Positions 17,534 through 26,202 of a DNA stretch of 64,000 nucleotides are shown here, piece by piece. This DNA is from Billgrantia saliphila (lineage in GTDB: Bacteria; Pseudomonadota; Gammaproteobacteria; Pseudomonadales; Halomonadaceae), in contig NZ_PJRN01000002.1 in assembly GCF_002930105.1 (NCBI RefSeq), positions 300,340-364,339 on the forward strand. Direction: 5' to 3'. The notes beneath the pieces are model-generated. The model made no database searches. It saw only the letters and a list, made by a program, of their open reading frames with translations, and was not told the origin of the DNA. Within the stretch, counting starts at the first letter, position 1; each line of letters begins with the position of its first letter. The position numbers were made by a program, and so were the translations under genes.

Positions 17534-18178
17534 ATGCGTCGTAACGTTACCCGCAACCTGTTGATGCCGGCCCTGCTTGCCGTGGCCATCGCCCCACTGT
17601 CGCTGGCCGCCGCCGAGCGCGACGGCGAGTGGAAAGAGCAGCGACAGGAACGCTTCGAGGAGCGCCGTCAGGCCCTGTTCGAACGAGCCGATCTCGACGA
17701 GGAGACCCGCAGCGCCTTGGTACAGGCCCACGACGAGCACAGGCAAGCCCTACGCGAGCTGCACGAGCAGCACCGCGAGCGCATGGACGAGATTCTCGAC
17801 GAGGAGCAGCGAGATGCCCTGCATCAGGCCAAGCAGGAGATGCGCGACGAATACCATGATCAGCACCGCGATCAGCGGCGAGAGGCCATGCAGGAGCGTC
17901 TGACCGCGCTGGTCGACAGCTGGGAGCTCTCCGACGAGGAGCGTGAGCGGCTGACCGAACTTCGCGAATCGCTGTATGCCGACATGCAGACACTGCGCGA
18001 CCAGGAGTTCGACTCCCGCGAGGCGAGGCGCGAAGCCCGGCAGTCGCTGCGCGACGAGCACCGCGAGGCGCTCGCCGAGGTACTTACCGAAGAGCAGATC
18101 GAAGCCCTTCAGGCCTTCGTGCAGCCCCGCCATCCCAAGGGCCACGATGGGCACCACGGAACTCGTCACCACGGCTGA
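17534..18178 (+). CDS. Spy/CpxP-like periplasmic helical protein
   Basis: This 214-residue secreted protein has a signal peptide at residues 1-26 (NLLMPALLAVAIAPLSLAAA). The rest is almost entirely charged, helix-forming sequence rich in Glu, Arg and Gln, with repeated L-T/S-x-E-E segments (LDEETRSALVQ, LSDEERERLTELRE, LTEEQIEALQAF) reminiscent of the LTxxQ motifs of Spy and CpxP. The C-terminus is His-rich (HPKGHDGHHGTRHHG), which might bind metal. Its position after BaeSR mirrors the BaeR control of spy in E. coli. The chaperone function is inferred. Confidence 0.7.
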   Translation: MRRNVTRNLLMPALLAVAIAPLSLAAAERDGEWKEQRQERFEERRQALFERADLDEETRSALVQAHDEHRQALRELHEQHRERMDEILDEEQRDALHQAKQEMRDEYHDQHRDQRREAMQERLTALVDSWELSDEERERLTELRESLYADMQTLRDQEFDSREARREARQSLRDEHREALAEVLTEEQIEALQAFVQPRHPKGHDGHHGTRHHG

Positions 18179-18202
18179 ACGCTTCGCTACGCCTCACACG
18201 AC

Positions 18203-18230
18203 ATCGGGCCCGACATGCGTCGGGCCCGAT
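18203..18230. terminator. Bidirectional terminator-like hairpin
   Basis: ATCGGGCCCGAC and GTCGGGCCCGAT form a perfect 12-bp stem around ATGC. It lies between the converging Spy-like and TRAP permease genes. No long T tract follows, so efficiency is uncertain. Confidence 0.7.
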
Positions 18231-18257
18231 GCGTTTCGGCGTGGCGCCTCTCGTCGC

Positions 18258-19577
18258 TTAGTTGTAGAGCACCCCCGGCAGCCAGAACACGATACCCGGC
18301 ACCAGATAGAGGATGAACATGGCCACGAACACCAGCAGCAGGAACGGCGCGATGCCGATGAAGATGTCGCCCAGCTGTATCCCCTTGGGGGCGATGCCTT
18401 TGAGGTAGAAGGCGGACATCGCCATGGGCGGCGTCAGGAACGAGGTCTGGATGTTCAGCGCCACCAGCACACCGAAGAACAGCGGATCGATGCCGAACAT
18501 GTGCAATAGCGGCAGGAAGATCGGCACGAAGATGATGATGATCTCGGTCCACTCCAGCGGCCAGCCGAGCAGGAAGATCATCAGCTGCGCCAGCAGCAGG
18601 AACTGCAGGGGCGTCAGCGACAGCCCGCTTATCCAGTGCTCGATCAGCGTATGCCCGTCGAGCAGCGAGAACACGGACGAGAAGATCCACGAGCCGACGA
18701 ATAGCCAGCACACCATGGCGCTGGTACGCGCGGTGAGAAATACCGCCTCCTTGAGTCTCACCCAGGTCATCTGTCGGTAGGCCGTCGCCAGCACTATGGC
18801 GCCCAGCGCGCCGATACCCGCCGCTTCGTGCGGCGTGGCCAGGCCGAACAGGATGGCGCCCAGCACCGCCATGATCAGCACGAACAGTGGTACGAACGAG
18901 GTCAAGAGCCCCCAGTAGACTTCCTTCAGCGGCACGTCGAGCTTTTCGGCGGAGAGCTTGGGCGCCACCTTGGGATTGATCATCGCCCGGCCCATCACAT
19001 AGAGGATATAAAGCCCCGCCAGCAGCAATCCCGGGATCAGCGCCGCAGCGTACAGCCGTACCACCGAGACGCCGGCCATCGCGCCGTAGAGGATCAGCAT
19101 GATGCTGGGCGGAATCAAGATGCCGAGACACCCCCCCGCGCAGATCACCCCGCTCGACAGGCGCTTGTCGTAGCCCGCGTTGAGCATCGCCGGCAGCGCC
19201 AGCAGCCCCATCAGCGTGACCACCGCCCCGACGATGCCGGTGGCCGTGGCGAACAGCGCGCAGGTGATCAGGCTGGCCACCGCCAGCGAGGCGGGCATGC
19301 CGCGCGCGGCCAACTGCAGGCTGCCGAACAGCCGGTCGAGGATATTGGCCCGTTCGACCATATAGCCCATGAACAGGAACAGCGGCACGGCGATCAGCAC
19401 GTCGTTGGACATGACGCCGTAGGCGCGCTGAACCAGCAACGGAAAGATGATGTCGCCGATGGCGAAATAGCCGAAGCCGATACCCATGGCAATCAGTGTG
19501 AAGGCGATGGGGAAGCCGAGCATGATCAGGATGACCAGCATGCCCAGCATCATGATGCCGATTTCCGGTTCGCTCAT
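18258..19577 (-). CDS. TRAP transporter large permease (DctM type)
   Basis: This 439-residue protein has about twelve membrane segments and family motifs such as IAVPLFLFMGYMVERA, GGCLGILIPPSIMLILYG and ALNIQTSFLTPPMAMSAFYLKG. It is the sodium-coupled channel half of a tripartite TRAP importer. Its start overlaps the small-permease stop by four bases. The associated binding protein resembles those for keto acids or aromatic acids. No catabolic genes adjoin it, so the substrate is open. Confidence 0.92.
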   Translation of the reverse strand: MSEPEIGIMMLGMLVILIMLGFPIAFTLIAMGIGFGYFAIGDIIFPLLVQRAYGVMSNDVLIAVPLFLFMGYMVERANILDRLFGSLQLAARGMPASLAVASLITCALFATATGIVGAVVTLMGLLALPAMLNAGYDKRLSSGVICAGGCLGILIPPSIMLILYGAMAGVSVVRLYAAALIPGLLLAGLYILYVMGRAMINPKVAPKLSAEKLDVPLKEVYWGLLTSFVPLFVLIMAVLGAILFGLATPHEAAGIGALGAIVLATAYRQMTWVRLKEAVFLTARTSAMVCWLFVGSWIFSSVFSLLDGHTLIEHWISGLSLTPLQFLLLAQLMIFLLGWPLEWTEIIIIFVPIFLPLLHMFGIDPLFFGVLVALNIQTSFLTPPMAMSAFYLKGIAPKGIQLGDIFIGIAPFLLLVFVAMFILYLVPGIVFWLPGVLYN

Positions 19578-20170
19578 GGCTGCTTGTCTCCTGACTCATG
19601 CTGGGCGGATTTGATCTCGGCCTCTTTGTTGACCGGGATGGCGATCTCCTCGACGTCGCCCAGACGCGGTGGCCACTTGCCATGCTTGAGACAGAGGAAG
19701 CAGCGGCCCACTTCGGCAATGCCCTGAATGGCCAGGAAACTGGCACAGGCGGGAATGACGAACTTGTAGGGCCAGATCGGCGGGCCTCCCGGCGTGAAGG
19801 AGCTATGCTCGTTCTGGCGGAAGGAAGCGCCGAAGAAATCCCAGCCGCTCCACACCAATGCCAGGATGCCGGGATAGAAGAACAGCAGGTACAGCGCCAG
19901 CTCGACTCCCGCCTGCCAGCGCGGCGAGAAATAGCGCGACACTACGTCGGCGCGCACATGAGCGTTGTGCGCCAGGGCATAGGCGCCACTCATCATGAAC
20001 AGAGTGCCGTAGAGCATGTAGCTGGTGTCGTAGGCCCAGGTCGTCGGAGCACCCATGGCGTAGCGCATGAAGACCTCGTAACTCACCACGAAGGTCAGGA
20101 CCAGGATCGCCCAGGCGAAGGCCTTGCCCACCCACGTGCTGAGATGGTCGATGAAAAAGATGAAACGCAT
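19574..20170 (-). CDS. TRAP transporter small permease (DctQ type)
   Basis: This 198-residue protein has four predicted membrane helices (for example AWAILVLTFVVSYEVFMRYAMG and ELALYLLFFYPGILALVWSGW). The R-Y region after helix 1 and HVRADVV are typical of DctQ. It forms the membrane complex with the large permease. ATG 20170 follows AGAGGTG; an in-frame GTG two codons upstream is less likely. A GC-rich hairpin separates it from the binding-protein gene. Confidence 0.9.
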   Translation of the reverse strand: MRFIFFIDHLSTWVGKAFAWAILVLTFVVSYEVFMRYAMGAPTTWAYDTSYMLYGTLFMMSGAYALAHNAHVRADVVSRYFSPRWQAGVELALYLLFFYPGILALVWSGWDFFGASFRQNEHSSFTPGGPPIWPYKFVIPACASFLAIQGIAEVGRCFLCLKHGKWPPRLGDVEEIAIPVNKEAEIKSAQHESGDKQP

Positions 20171-20263
20171 GGTCACCTCTCACCACCCCTGCCCACCCCA
20201 CCGGGCGGTGCAGAGCGAAACACGAACCCCCGACACGTCCTGTGCCGGGGCGGCACGGTTTGT

Positions 20264-20284
20264 CCGGGCCCCGCCGGGGCCCGG
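20264..20284 (-). promoter_or_regulatory. Intercistronic hairpin after the TRAP binding-protein gene
   Basis: CCGGGCCCC-GCC-GGGGCCCGG is a perfect 9-bp stem five bases past the dctP stop. A second, smaller hairpin (GTGCCG-GGG-CGGCAC, 20242-20256) follows. Such structures usually stabilise the upstream message or partly terminate transcription, giving more binding protein than permease. Confidence 0.6.
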
Positions 20285-20288
20285 TGGC

Positions 20289-21482
20289 TTACAGGATGGT
20301 GGAAGAGTCGGTGGGTTCCCGGCCGAAGAAGTGCCGATAGGCCGGCGCCTTGGGTGTCGTGCCCTCGAGGTGCCAGCCGACCACCCTCTCGCAGTACTCG
20401 CGCTGGTGGTCGATGACCTTCTTGAAGAATTCGTCCTGGGACTCGTTCTCGATCACCGTATTCCATGCGTCGAGCTGGGCCTGAAGCACCGAATCGGGCG
20501 TGATGTAGGTCTCGACCCCCTGCTCCTCGCGCATGGCCTGGAGGTCCTTCGGATAGCGCTCCATGGCCTTCCAGTACATTTCCGACGAGGCGGCCTTGGC
20601 GGCGTATTGCAGGATCGCCTGGAACTCCTCCGGCAGGCTGTCATGCTTGTTCTTGTTGAAGATGACCTCGAACGCCTCGCAATCCTGGTGGTAGCTGCGC
20701 AGCATCCAGGTCTTGCTGACGTCGGGGAAGCCGAGCAGGCGATCCGAGGAAGGGTTGTTGAACTCGGCGCCGTCGAGCAGACCGCGATCCATGGCCGGCA
20801 CGATGTCGCCGCCGCCCATGATGGTCACCGCGGCGCCGAATTCACGCATCACGTCGGCAGCCAAGCCCACGGTACGGTACTTGAGCCCGCGCAGGTCTTC
20901 GGCGCTGCTGATGGGTTCCTTGAACCAGCCCAGCGCCTGGGTCGGCATGGGCCCGGTCTGGTAGCCCACCAGCGGCAGCTCGAGGCGCTCCAGCAGCTCG
21001 TTGTAGAGCTCCATGCCGCCGCTGTTCCAGAACCAGGCGAGGAACTGGTGCGCATCCCAGCCGAAGGGTGGCGGCGTACCGAACAGCGAGAAGGCCTTGT
21101 GCTTGCCATACCAGTAGGCCGTGACCCCGTGGCCGCCATCGAGCGCGCCGGAGATCACCGCGTCCTGCAACTGCAGCGCGCCCACTACGGCACCGGCCGG
21201 CAGCAGGTTCAGGCGCAACCGACCGCCCGACATCTCGTTGACGATGCGTACGTAATCGGAGGCGAACTCGTGGAAGATGTCCTGGTTGGGCCAGGTGCTC
21301 TGAAAGCGCAGCGTGGTGGTCTGGGCCACGGCGATGCTGGGAAAGCCCACCGCGGCCGCGGCGCCCGCACCCACGGCTGCCGCCGAACCGGTGAGAAAGC
21401 GGCGGCGGGAAGTGCTGGTGGGCTGGCTGTCGGTGGCGGTCTGGCCGTCGACCGGGGCCGCCGGTGTCTTGTCTTGAGCCAT
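20289..21482 (-). CDS. TRAP transporter substrate-binding protein (DctP type, Tat signal)
   Basis: This 397-residue periplasmic binding protein starts with an unusually long leader. A twin-arginine motif (SRRRFLTG) and hydrophobic stretch (SAAAVGAGAAAAVG) end near AVAQ, indicating Tat export. The mature part has the DctP fold, with GGGDIVPAMDRGLLDGAEF and DLRGLKYRTVGLAADVMREFG resembling TakP-like 2-oxo-acid or aromatic-acid receptors. ATG 21482 is preceded by CCGGAG. It heads the dctP-dctQ-dctM operon and diverges from betT across a 474-bp spacer. The ligand is unproven. Confidence 0.9.
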   Translation of the reverse strand: MAQDKTPAAPVDGQTATDSQPTSTSRRRFLTGSAAAVGAGAAAAVGFPSIAVAQTTTLRFQSTWPNQDIFHEFASDYVRIVNEMSGGRLRLNLLPAGAVVGALQLQDAVISGALDGGHGVTAYWYGKHKAFSLFGTPPPFGWDAHQFLAWFWNSGGMELYNELLERLELPLVGYQTGPMPTQALGWFKEPISSAEDLRGLKYRTVGLAADVMREFGAAVTIMGGGDIVPAMDRGLLDGAEFNNPSSDRLLGFPDVSKTWMLRSYHQDCEAFEVIFNKNKHDSLPEEFQAILQYAAKAASSEMYWKAMERYPKDLQAMREEQGVETYITPDSVLQAQLDAWNTVIENESQDEFFKKVIDHQREYCERVVGWHLEGTTPKAPAYRHFFGREPTDSSTIL

Positions 21483-21693
21483 CAGATACTCCGGAAGTTT
21501 TATCGTTGTACTTGCCTCCTGCGGACCGCCTTGATCGGTCGCAGTCGTCCCGAACGCCTCCATGCCCGCGCAGTCACAGCATGCGCATTCCTGACTTGCC
21601 GTCGGTTAGATCAGGTATAGCTTGCATAACGACGGCTGCAAGCCCGACTCGCCACGCTGCGTAAACGCTCGGGGCCATTCTGTTAACGCAGGG

Positions 21694-21722
21694 TTGAAGC
21701 CCTGGGGGAAAGTGCGTATTTT
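21694..21722 (+). promoter_or_regulatory. Candidate betT promoter
   Basis: TTGAAG (21694-21699) and TATTTT (21717-21722) are separated by exactly 17 bp. The predicted transcription start falls inside the BetI-like palindrome that follows, leaving a leader of about 230 bases before betT. Confidence 0.5.
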
Positions 21723-21741
21723 ATTTGAACGTTCATTCAAA
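21723..21741. promoter_or_regulatory. BetI-like operator
   Basis: ATTTGAACGTTCATTCAAA contains the 8-bp palindrome GAACGTTC flanked by TTTGAA and TTCAAA arms. The TTGAACGTTCA core is the type recognised by BetI, the choline-responsive TetR repressor of bet genes. Its overlap with the predicted start of betT transcription fits repression. No betI gene is in the window. Confidence 0.6.
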
Positions 21742-21956
21742 AAAAGAGCGCACTTCCCGCCAGGAAGTCGTCGGCCCGTCCCCGGCACGTTTCATGCGCT
21801 GGCGAGTACGGCATGAGCGATAGCTCCGCCAGGAAGCGTCGGGCTGTAGTCACTGGGCAATATCAGGCGTGCTTTCGATTGTGCGGAACAATCCACAGCG
21901 CGTCTCGGCAGGGAATCGGCGGGAAGGGTCATTCACCCTGAAAGGAGTTCGCCTGC

Positions 21957-24005
21957 ATGGCGCATAACCTACCCCTTACCGAGCGACGCGACCGGCTCAA
22001 CCCCGTGGTGTTCCACGGCTCAGTGGCCGGCATCCTCGTCTTCCTCGTCCTCACCATGACCTTCACCGAAGAGGCCGGCACCTTCTTCGACGCCGGCCTG
22101 GCCTGGGTCAGCGAAACGTTCGGCTGGTACTACATGCTGGCCGTGATGGCCTACCTGGTGTTCGTCGTCGCTATCGGCCTGTCGCGCTTCGGCAGCATCC
22201 GCCTCGGTCCCGACCACTCGCGGCCGGAGTTTTCGACACTATCATGGGCTTCGATGCTGTTTGCCGCCGGGATCGGTATCGACCTGCTGTTCTTCAGCGT
22301 GGCCGAGCCGGTGGCCCATTACCTGGCGCCGCCGGACCTGACGCCCGAAAGTCAGGAGGCGATGCGCAACGCCGTGGTCCAGACCTTCATGCATTGGGGG
22401 CTCTCCGGCTGGGGGCTCTACGTGCTGATGGGCATGTCGCTGGCCTACTTCAGCTACCGCCATCGCCTGCCGCTGGCCATCCGCAGCGCGCTCTATCCGC
22501 TGCTGGGCAAGCGCATCCACGGCCCCATCGGCAATGCCGTGGACATCACTGCGGTAATTTCTACGGTGTTCGGCATCGCTACCAGCCTCGGCATCGGCGT
22601 GATGCAGCTCAACTACGGGCTCAACTACATGTTCAACGTGCCCGAGAGCCTTTCGGTGCAGGTGATCCTGATCGTGCTGGTGGTGGTGCTCGCCACCATC
22701 TCGGTGGTCAGCGGTGTGGAGAAGGGCATACGCCGGCTGTCGGAGTTCAACATGCTGCTGGCGCTGGCGCTGCTGCTGTTCGTGCTGTTCCAGGGCCAGA
22801 CCCTGAAGCTGCTCGACATGGTGGTCAACAATGCCGGCGACTATCTCTCCGGCTTTGTGGCCAAGAGTTTCGATACCTACGCCTTCGCCGGCGATGCAGC
22901 CAACGAATGGAAGATGTGGTGGACCATCTTCTTCTGGGGCTGGTGGATCGCCTGGACGCCGTTCGTCGGCCTGTTCCTGGCCCGCATTTCGCGCGGGCGC
23001 ACCATTCGCCAGTTCGTTGCCGGCGCCCTGTTCATCCCGCTGGCCTTCATGATGGTGTGGATGTCGGTATTCGGTAACAGCGGCATCGAGCTGGTCGCTA
23101 ACCAAGGCGTCGCCGAGCTCGGCGAGCAGGCGCTGAACACGCCTCAGACCACCATGTACACGCTGCTCGAGTACTATCCCTGGGTTGGGGTTACCGCAGC
23201 CGTGGTGACTATTCTCGGCATCGTGTTCTTCATCACTTCGGCGGATTCCGGCGCCCTGGTGCTGGCGAACTTCACATCGATCCTGTCCGACGTGAACCAC
23301 GATGCTCCGATCAAGCTGCGCATCTTCTGGTCGGCGGTGATCGGCCTGATCACCGTGGCCTTGCTGATGGCCGGCGGCCTGGCGGCGCTGCAGAGCGCGG
23401 TAGTCATTACCGCCCTGCCCTTCTCGGTGGTGATATTTGCCATCATGGTCGGCATGTACAAGGCGCTGCAGCTCGAGGGCGACAAGGCCGAAGCCCGCCG
23501 TCGCATCGCCGGCACCGCGCCGGGCGGGGACTGGCGCGAGCGTCTCGACCGCGCCCTGGATACCTCCAACCGCGCGGGTGCCGCAGCGACCATCGAGCAC
23601 GCCATCCGCCCGGCGCTGACCCAGTTCGCCCAGGAGCTGGAGAGCCGCGGCCAGGACGCCAACGTCAGCGAAGAGATGCTCGAGGGCGAGTCGCTGCCGC
23701 GCCTGACACTGCAGGTCGACCTCGAAAACGCGTCGAGCTTCGTCTATCAGGTGTGTCCGCATCGCATGCGCACGCCGAGCTTCCTGCCGGTGGATGACGA
23801 CTACTACGTGCGTCTCGACGTCTACCTGGCCGAAGGCGGCCAGGAGAAGGACCTCAACGGCTTCACCCGCGGCCAGGTGATCGCCGACGTGCTCTCGGAG
23901 TACGAGCGCCACCTGCACTTCCTGGCCTTGGCCGGCCAAGGCCGCAATGTGCAGGCCATGCCGGGGGCGGTGGGCGAACCACCGGCGGATGCCAGTCCGG
24001 CCTGA
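21957..24005 (+). CDS. betT: BCCT-family choline transporter BetT
   Basis: This 682-residue carrier has twelve membrane helices and a long cytoplasmic C-terminal domain (about residues 500-682). The helix-3 glycine segment reads AAGIGIDLLFFSVAEPV, the proton-coupled BetT form rather than the sodium-coupled GMGIG form of BetP. The aromatic box region is MWWTIFFWGWWIAWTPFVG. The C-terminal domain carries the osmotic-sensing role in BetT relatives. AAGGAG precedes the ATG. It imports choline for conversion to glycine betaine; the bet oxidation genes are elsewhere. Confidence 0.9.
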   Translation: MAHNLPLTERRDRLNPVVFHGSVAGILVFLVLTMTFTEEAGTFFDAGLAWVSETFGWYYMLAVMAYLVFVVAIGLSRFGSIRLGPDHSRPEFSTLSWASMLFAAGIGIDLLFFSVAEPVAHYLAPPDLTPESQEAMRNAVVQTFMHWGLSGWGLYVLMGMSLAYFSYRHRLPLAIRSALYPLLGKRIHGPIGNAVDITAVISTVFGIATSLGIGVMQLNYGLNYMFNVPESLSVQVILIVLVVVLATISVVSGVEKGIRRLSEFNMLLALALLLFVLFQGQTLKLLDMVVNNAGDYLSGFVAKSFDTYAFAGDAANEWKMWWTIFFWGWWIAWTPFVGLFLARISRGRTIRQFVAGALFIPLAFMMVWMSVFGNSGIELVANQGVAELGEQALNTPQTTMYTLLEYYPWVGVTAAVVTILGIVFFITSADSGALVLANFTSILSDVNHDAPIKLRIFWSAVIGLITVALLMAGGLAALQSAVVITALPFSVVIFAIMVGMYKALQLEGDKAEARRRIAGTAPGGDWRERLDRALDTSNRAGAAATIEHAIRPALTQFAQELESRGQDANVSEEMLEGESLPRLTLQVDLENASSFVYQVCPHRMRTPSFLPVDDDYYVRLDVYLAEGGQEKDLNGFTRGQVIADVLSEYERHLHFLALAGQGRNVQAMPGAVGEPPADASPA

Positions 24006-24026
24006 TTCACCTCGTCGATCCGTTCC

Positions 24027-24058
24027 ACGGCGGCACCCTCGGGTGCCGCCGTTTTTTT
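24027..24058 (+). terminator. Rho-independent terminator of betT
   Basis: ACGGCGGCACCC and GGGTGCCGCCGT form a 12-bp stem followed directly by a run of seven T residues, 21 bases after the betT stop. Confidence 0.93.
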
Positions 24059-24282
24059 CGCACTGTCGCTACCACAGGCGCGGCTGATGCGTAACGACCG
24101 ACAATACGGATGCCGAAGGAGACCTGCTACCTTTCAGAATGACGCAGGGAAGGCACCATCCGCCAAGGGGTCACGCATGTCCCGGTTCTTCAGCGATCAC
24201 CTCCGCCAGGTACGAGTCGCCGCCATCCCGATAACGAGCACGTCCCTTCCAAGGTACCGCATCCAGGAGGGACGACCTCGTC

Positions 24283-25080
24283 ATGGAGGATGACGAAGAC
24301 TCGCGGACCCGTCGGGCCATCGATGCACAGCGCCTAGAGCTGCTCGAACGGCTTCAGGCCTGGCTGGAATGGCCCATGCTCGTGCTGGCCTTCCTGTGGC
24401 TGGTGCTGTTCGTGGTGGAGACGCTTTGGGGGCTCGGCCCGCTGTTGGAACTGCTGGGCTATGTGATCTGGGGAGTCTTCGTGCTCGAGAGCGTGCTGGG
24501 CTTCGTACTCGCGCCGAGCAAAATCGTCTACCTGCGGCGCAACTGGCTCAAGGTGATCTCGCTACTGGCGCCCGCCCTTCGCACGCTGCGCATCGTCGGC
24601 CTGGTTCGCCTGTCGCGCGCCTCGCGGCTCGCCGGCATGTCGCGCGGCCTGCGCCTGTTGCGCCTGCTCAGCTCCCTCAATCGCGGCATGCGTGCGCTGG
24701 GCAAGAGCATGGGACGGCGAGGCCTCGGTTACGTCATACTACTGACGCTGATCATTACCTTGGTCGGGGCGGCGGGCATGTACGGCTTCGAGCGCGACAG
24801 CCTGGACAGCTATGGCGAAGCCGTGTGGTGGACGGTCATGATCCTGGTCACGCTGGGCTCGGACTACTGGCCTCGCACGGTGGAAGGCCGCACCTTGTGC
24901 CTCTTGCTCGCCCTCTACGGCTTCGGCGTCTTCGGCTACGTGACGGCCACACTGGCCACCTTCTTTATCGGCCGCGATGCCGAGGCACCCGACACGGAAA
25001 CCGTCGGTCGCGCCGACATCCGGGCGCTGCGCGAGGAGGTCGCCGCTCTACGCGAGGAACTGCGCCGGCGCGATGAGTGA
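24283..25080 (+). CDS. Voltage-gated-type ion channel with non-canonical filter
   Basis: This 265-residue six-helix channel subunit has S1 at residues 31-50, S2 at 57-78, a short S3 near 88-97, and an arginine-rich S4-like segment at about 100-130. S5 is at 149-168, followed by a pore loop, S6 at 205-229, and a C-terminal coiled coil (about 245-265) likely for tetramerisation. Where potassium channels have TVGYGD, this protein reads TLGSDYWP (190-197), so ion selectivity cannot be assumed. AGGAGG lies 12 bp before ATG. A role in osmotic or pH adaptation is plausible but unproven. Confidence 0.8.
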   Translation: MEDDEDSRTRRAIDAQRLELLERLQAWLEWPMLVLAFLWLVLFVVETLWGLGPLLELLGYVIWGVFVLESVLGFVLAPSKIVYLRRNWLKVISLLAPALRTLRIVGLVRLSRASRLAGMSRGLRLLRLLSSLNRGMRALGKSMGRRGLGYVILLTLIITLVGAAGMYGFERDSLDSYGEAVWWTVMILVTLGSDYWPRTVEGRTLCLLLALYGFGVFGYVTATLATFFIGRDAEAPDTETVGRADIRALREEVAALREELRRRDE

Positions 25081-25146
25081 AGCGCATGGAACACAGAGCA
25101 GTGCGAGCCACTCCACCCGGCTGTGCCGACAGCCTGACGGGGCATA

Positions 25147-25566
25147 CTACTCCCCCTGCAGCGTGGTGATGAGTCGCCGCGCACCGCCACGATCGCGATG
25201 CTCGCCGAGCCAGATACCCTGCCAGGTGCCCAGCGCCAAGCGCCCGTCGCGCACCGCCAGGGTGAGCTGGGTGCCGAGCAGGCTAGCGCAAACGTGGGCG
25301 GGCATGTCGTCCGGCCCCTCCAGGGTATGGCGGAAATAGGGCAAGTCGCCCGGGATGCGCTCGCGCAGGAAGGCGTCGAGGTCGTGACGCACATCCGGAT
25401 CGGCGTTCTCGTTGAGGGTCAGAGAGGCCGAGGTATGCAGCAGCTGCAGGTGCAGCAGCCCCACCCTGACTTCACGCAATTCGGTCAGGGCCGAAGTCAC
25501 TTCATCGGTAATCAGATGAAAACCGCGCGAGCGCGGTTCGAGGCGTAGTTCCTGCTGGTGCCACAT
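25147..25566 (-). CDS. yjbQ: YjbQ/UPF0047-family protein
   Basis: This 139-residue protein has the complete UPF0047 signature: HTSASLTLNENADPDVR (residues 45-61), GPDDMPAH (about 84-91) and GTWQGIWLGEHRD near the C-terminus. E. coli YjbQ has weak thiamine-phosphate synthase activity; the physiological role is unclear. It ends convergently with the channel gene and lies 18 bp downstream of the methyltransferase gene, likely on the same transcript. Confidence 0.9.
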   Translation of the reverse strand: MWHQQELRLEPRSRGFHLITDEVTSALTELREVRVGLLHLQLLHTSASLTLNENADPDVRHDLDAFLRERIPGDLPYFRHTLEGPDDMPAHVCASLLGTQLTLAVRDGRLALGTWQGIWLGEHRDRGGARRLITTLQGE

Positions 25567-25584
25567 GGTGTGCCTCCTCGATGT

Positions 25585-26196
25585 TCAATCCTTGCGTACG
25601 AACTGAGCCAGATGCGTAGGCTGGCCGAGATCGGAATGCCATTCTCCGAGGCCTGAGAGCGATGCCCGATAGCCGTTGCGATACGCGATACCCTGAGCCC
25701 AGTCGCGAAAGCGGTCCCGCGTCCATTCGAAGCGGTGGTCGTGATCGCGAAACTCTCCCCGAGCCAGCCCGAACAGAGGATTGTAGTCGTGGTTGGGGGT
25801 CGTCAGCACGAGCAGCCCGGGGCGCAGCTCGCCGAAGACGACTCGCTCCACCCGTGAGAGGAGCGAAGGCGGCACGTGCTCGATAGTCTCGACCATCGCA
25901 GCGGCATCGAAACCGACGCATGTCGGATGGGATTCCGCATAAGAGCCACACAGCAGAGTGAGTCGTCCGCGCCGTGCCAACGGCAGCCGCTCCAGACGCA
26001 TCTTCGCCTGGTTCAGCAGTTCCCCCGACAACTCCAGCCCTACGATCCGCTCGAACTGGGGCTCGCGCACCAGGTACTGCAACAGCCCCCCCGAGCCACA
26101 GCCGAGATCCAGGACACAGCGTGCACCGCTTCCCTTGAGCAGGGACGCCACGTGCTGCAGTCGCTCCTGGTGAAGGTCGAGATCCTCCCACTCCAT
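25585..26196 (-). CDS. Hen1-like RNA 3'-terminal 2'-O-methyltransferase, stand-alone domain
   Basis: This 203-residue SAM-dependent methyltransferase has a SAM-binding motif (VLDLGCGSGGLL, 28-39). It matches the catalytic half of bacterial Hen1: ETIEH (E103, E106, H107), VLTTPNHDYN (129-138) and HDHRFEWTR (152-160), which correspond to the Mn-binding Glu/Glu/His/His site and the flanking invariant segment. Bacterial Hen1 normally also has an N-terminal domain and is encoded beside the Pnkp kinase-ligase that repairs cleaved RNA. Both are missing here. It may methylate RNA 3' ends on its own; the substrate is unknown. Confidence 0.75.
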   Translation of the reverse strand: MEWEDLDLHQERLQHVASLLKGSGARCVLDLGCGSGGLLQYLVREPQFERIVGLELSGELLNQAKMRLERLPLARRGRLTLLCGSYAESHPTCVGFDAAAMVETIEHVPPSLLSRVERVVFGELRPGLLVLTTPNHDYNPLFGLARGEFRDHDHRFEWTRDRFRDWAQGIAYRNGYRASLSGLGEWHSDLGQPTHLAQFVRKD

Positions 26197-26202
26197 CGTC
26201 GA

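Larger units (their letters stand above)
21483..21956. other. Long divergent regulatory region between the TRAP operon and betT
   Basis: These 474 bases hold no convincing gene. The identifiable elements are a candidate sigma-70 promoter and a BetI-like operator on the betT side, listed separately. The stretch around 21715-21750 is AT-rich compared with the surroundings. Confidence 0.6.

Noticed and set aside
22242..23939. Long open frame antisense to betT
   Set aside because: The sequence is dominated by His, Gln, Glu and Asp from GC-rich complement codons and shows no family match; the plus strand is an unambiguous BCCT carrier.
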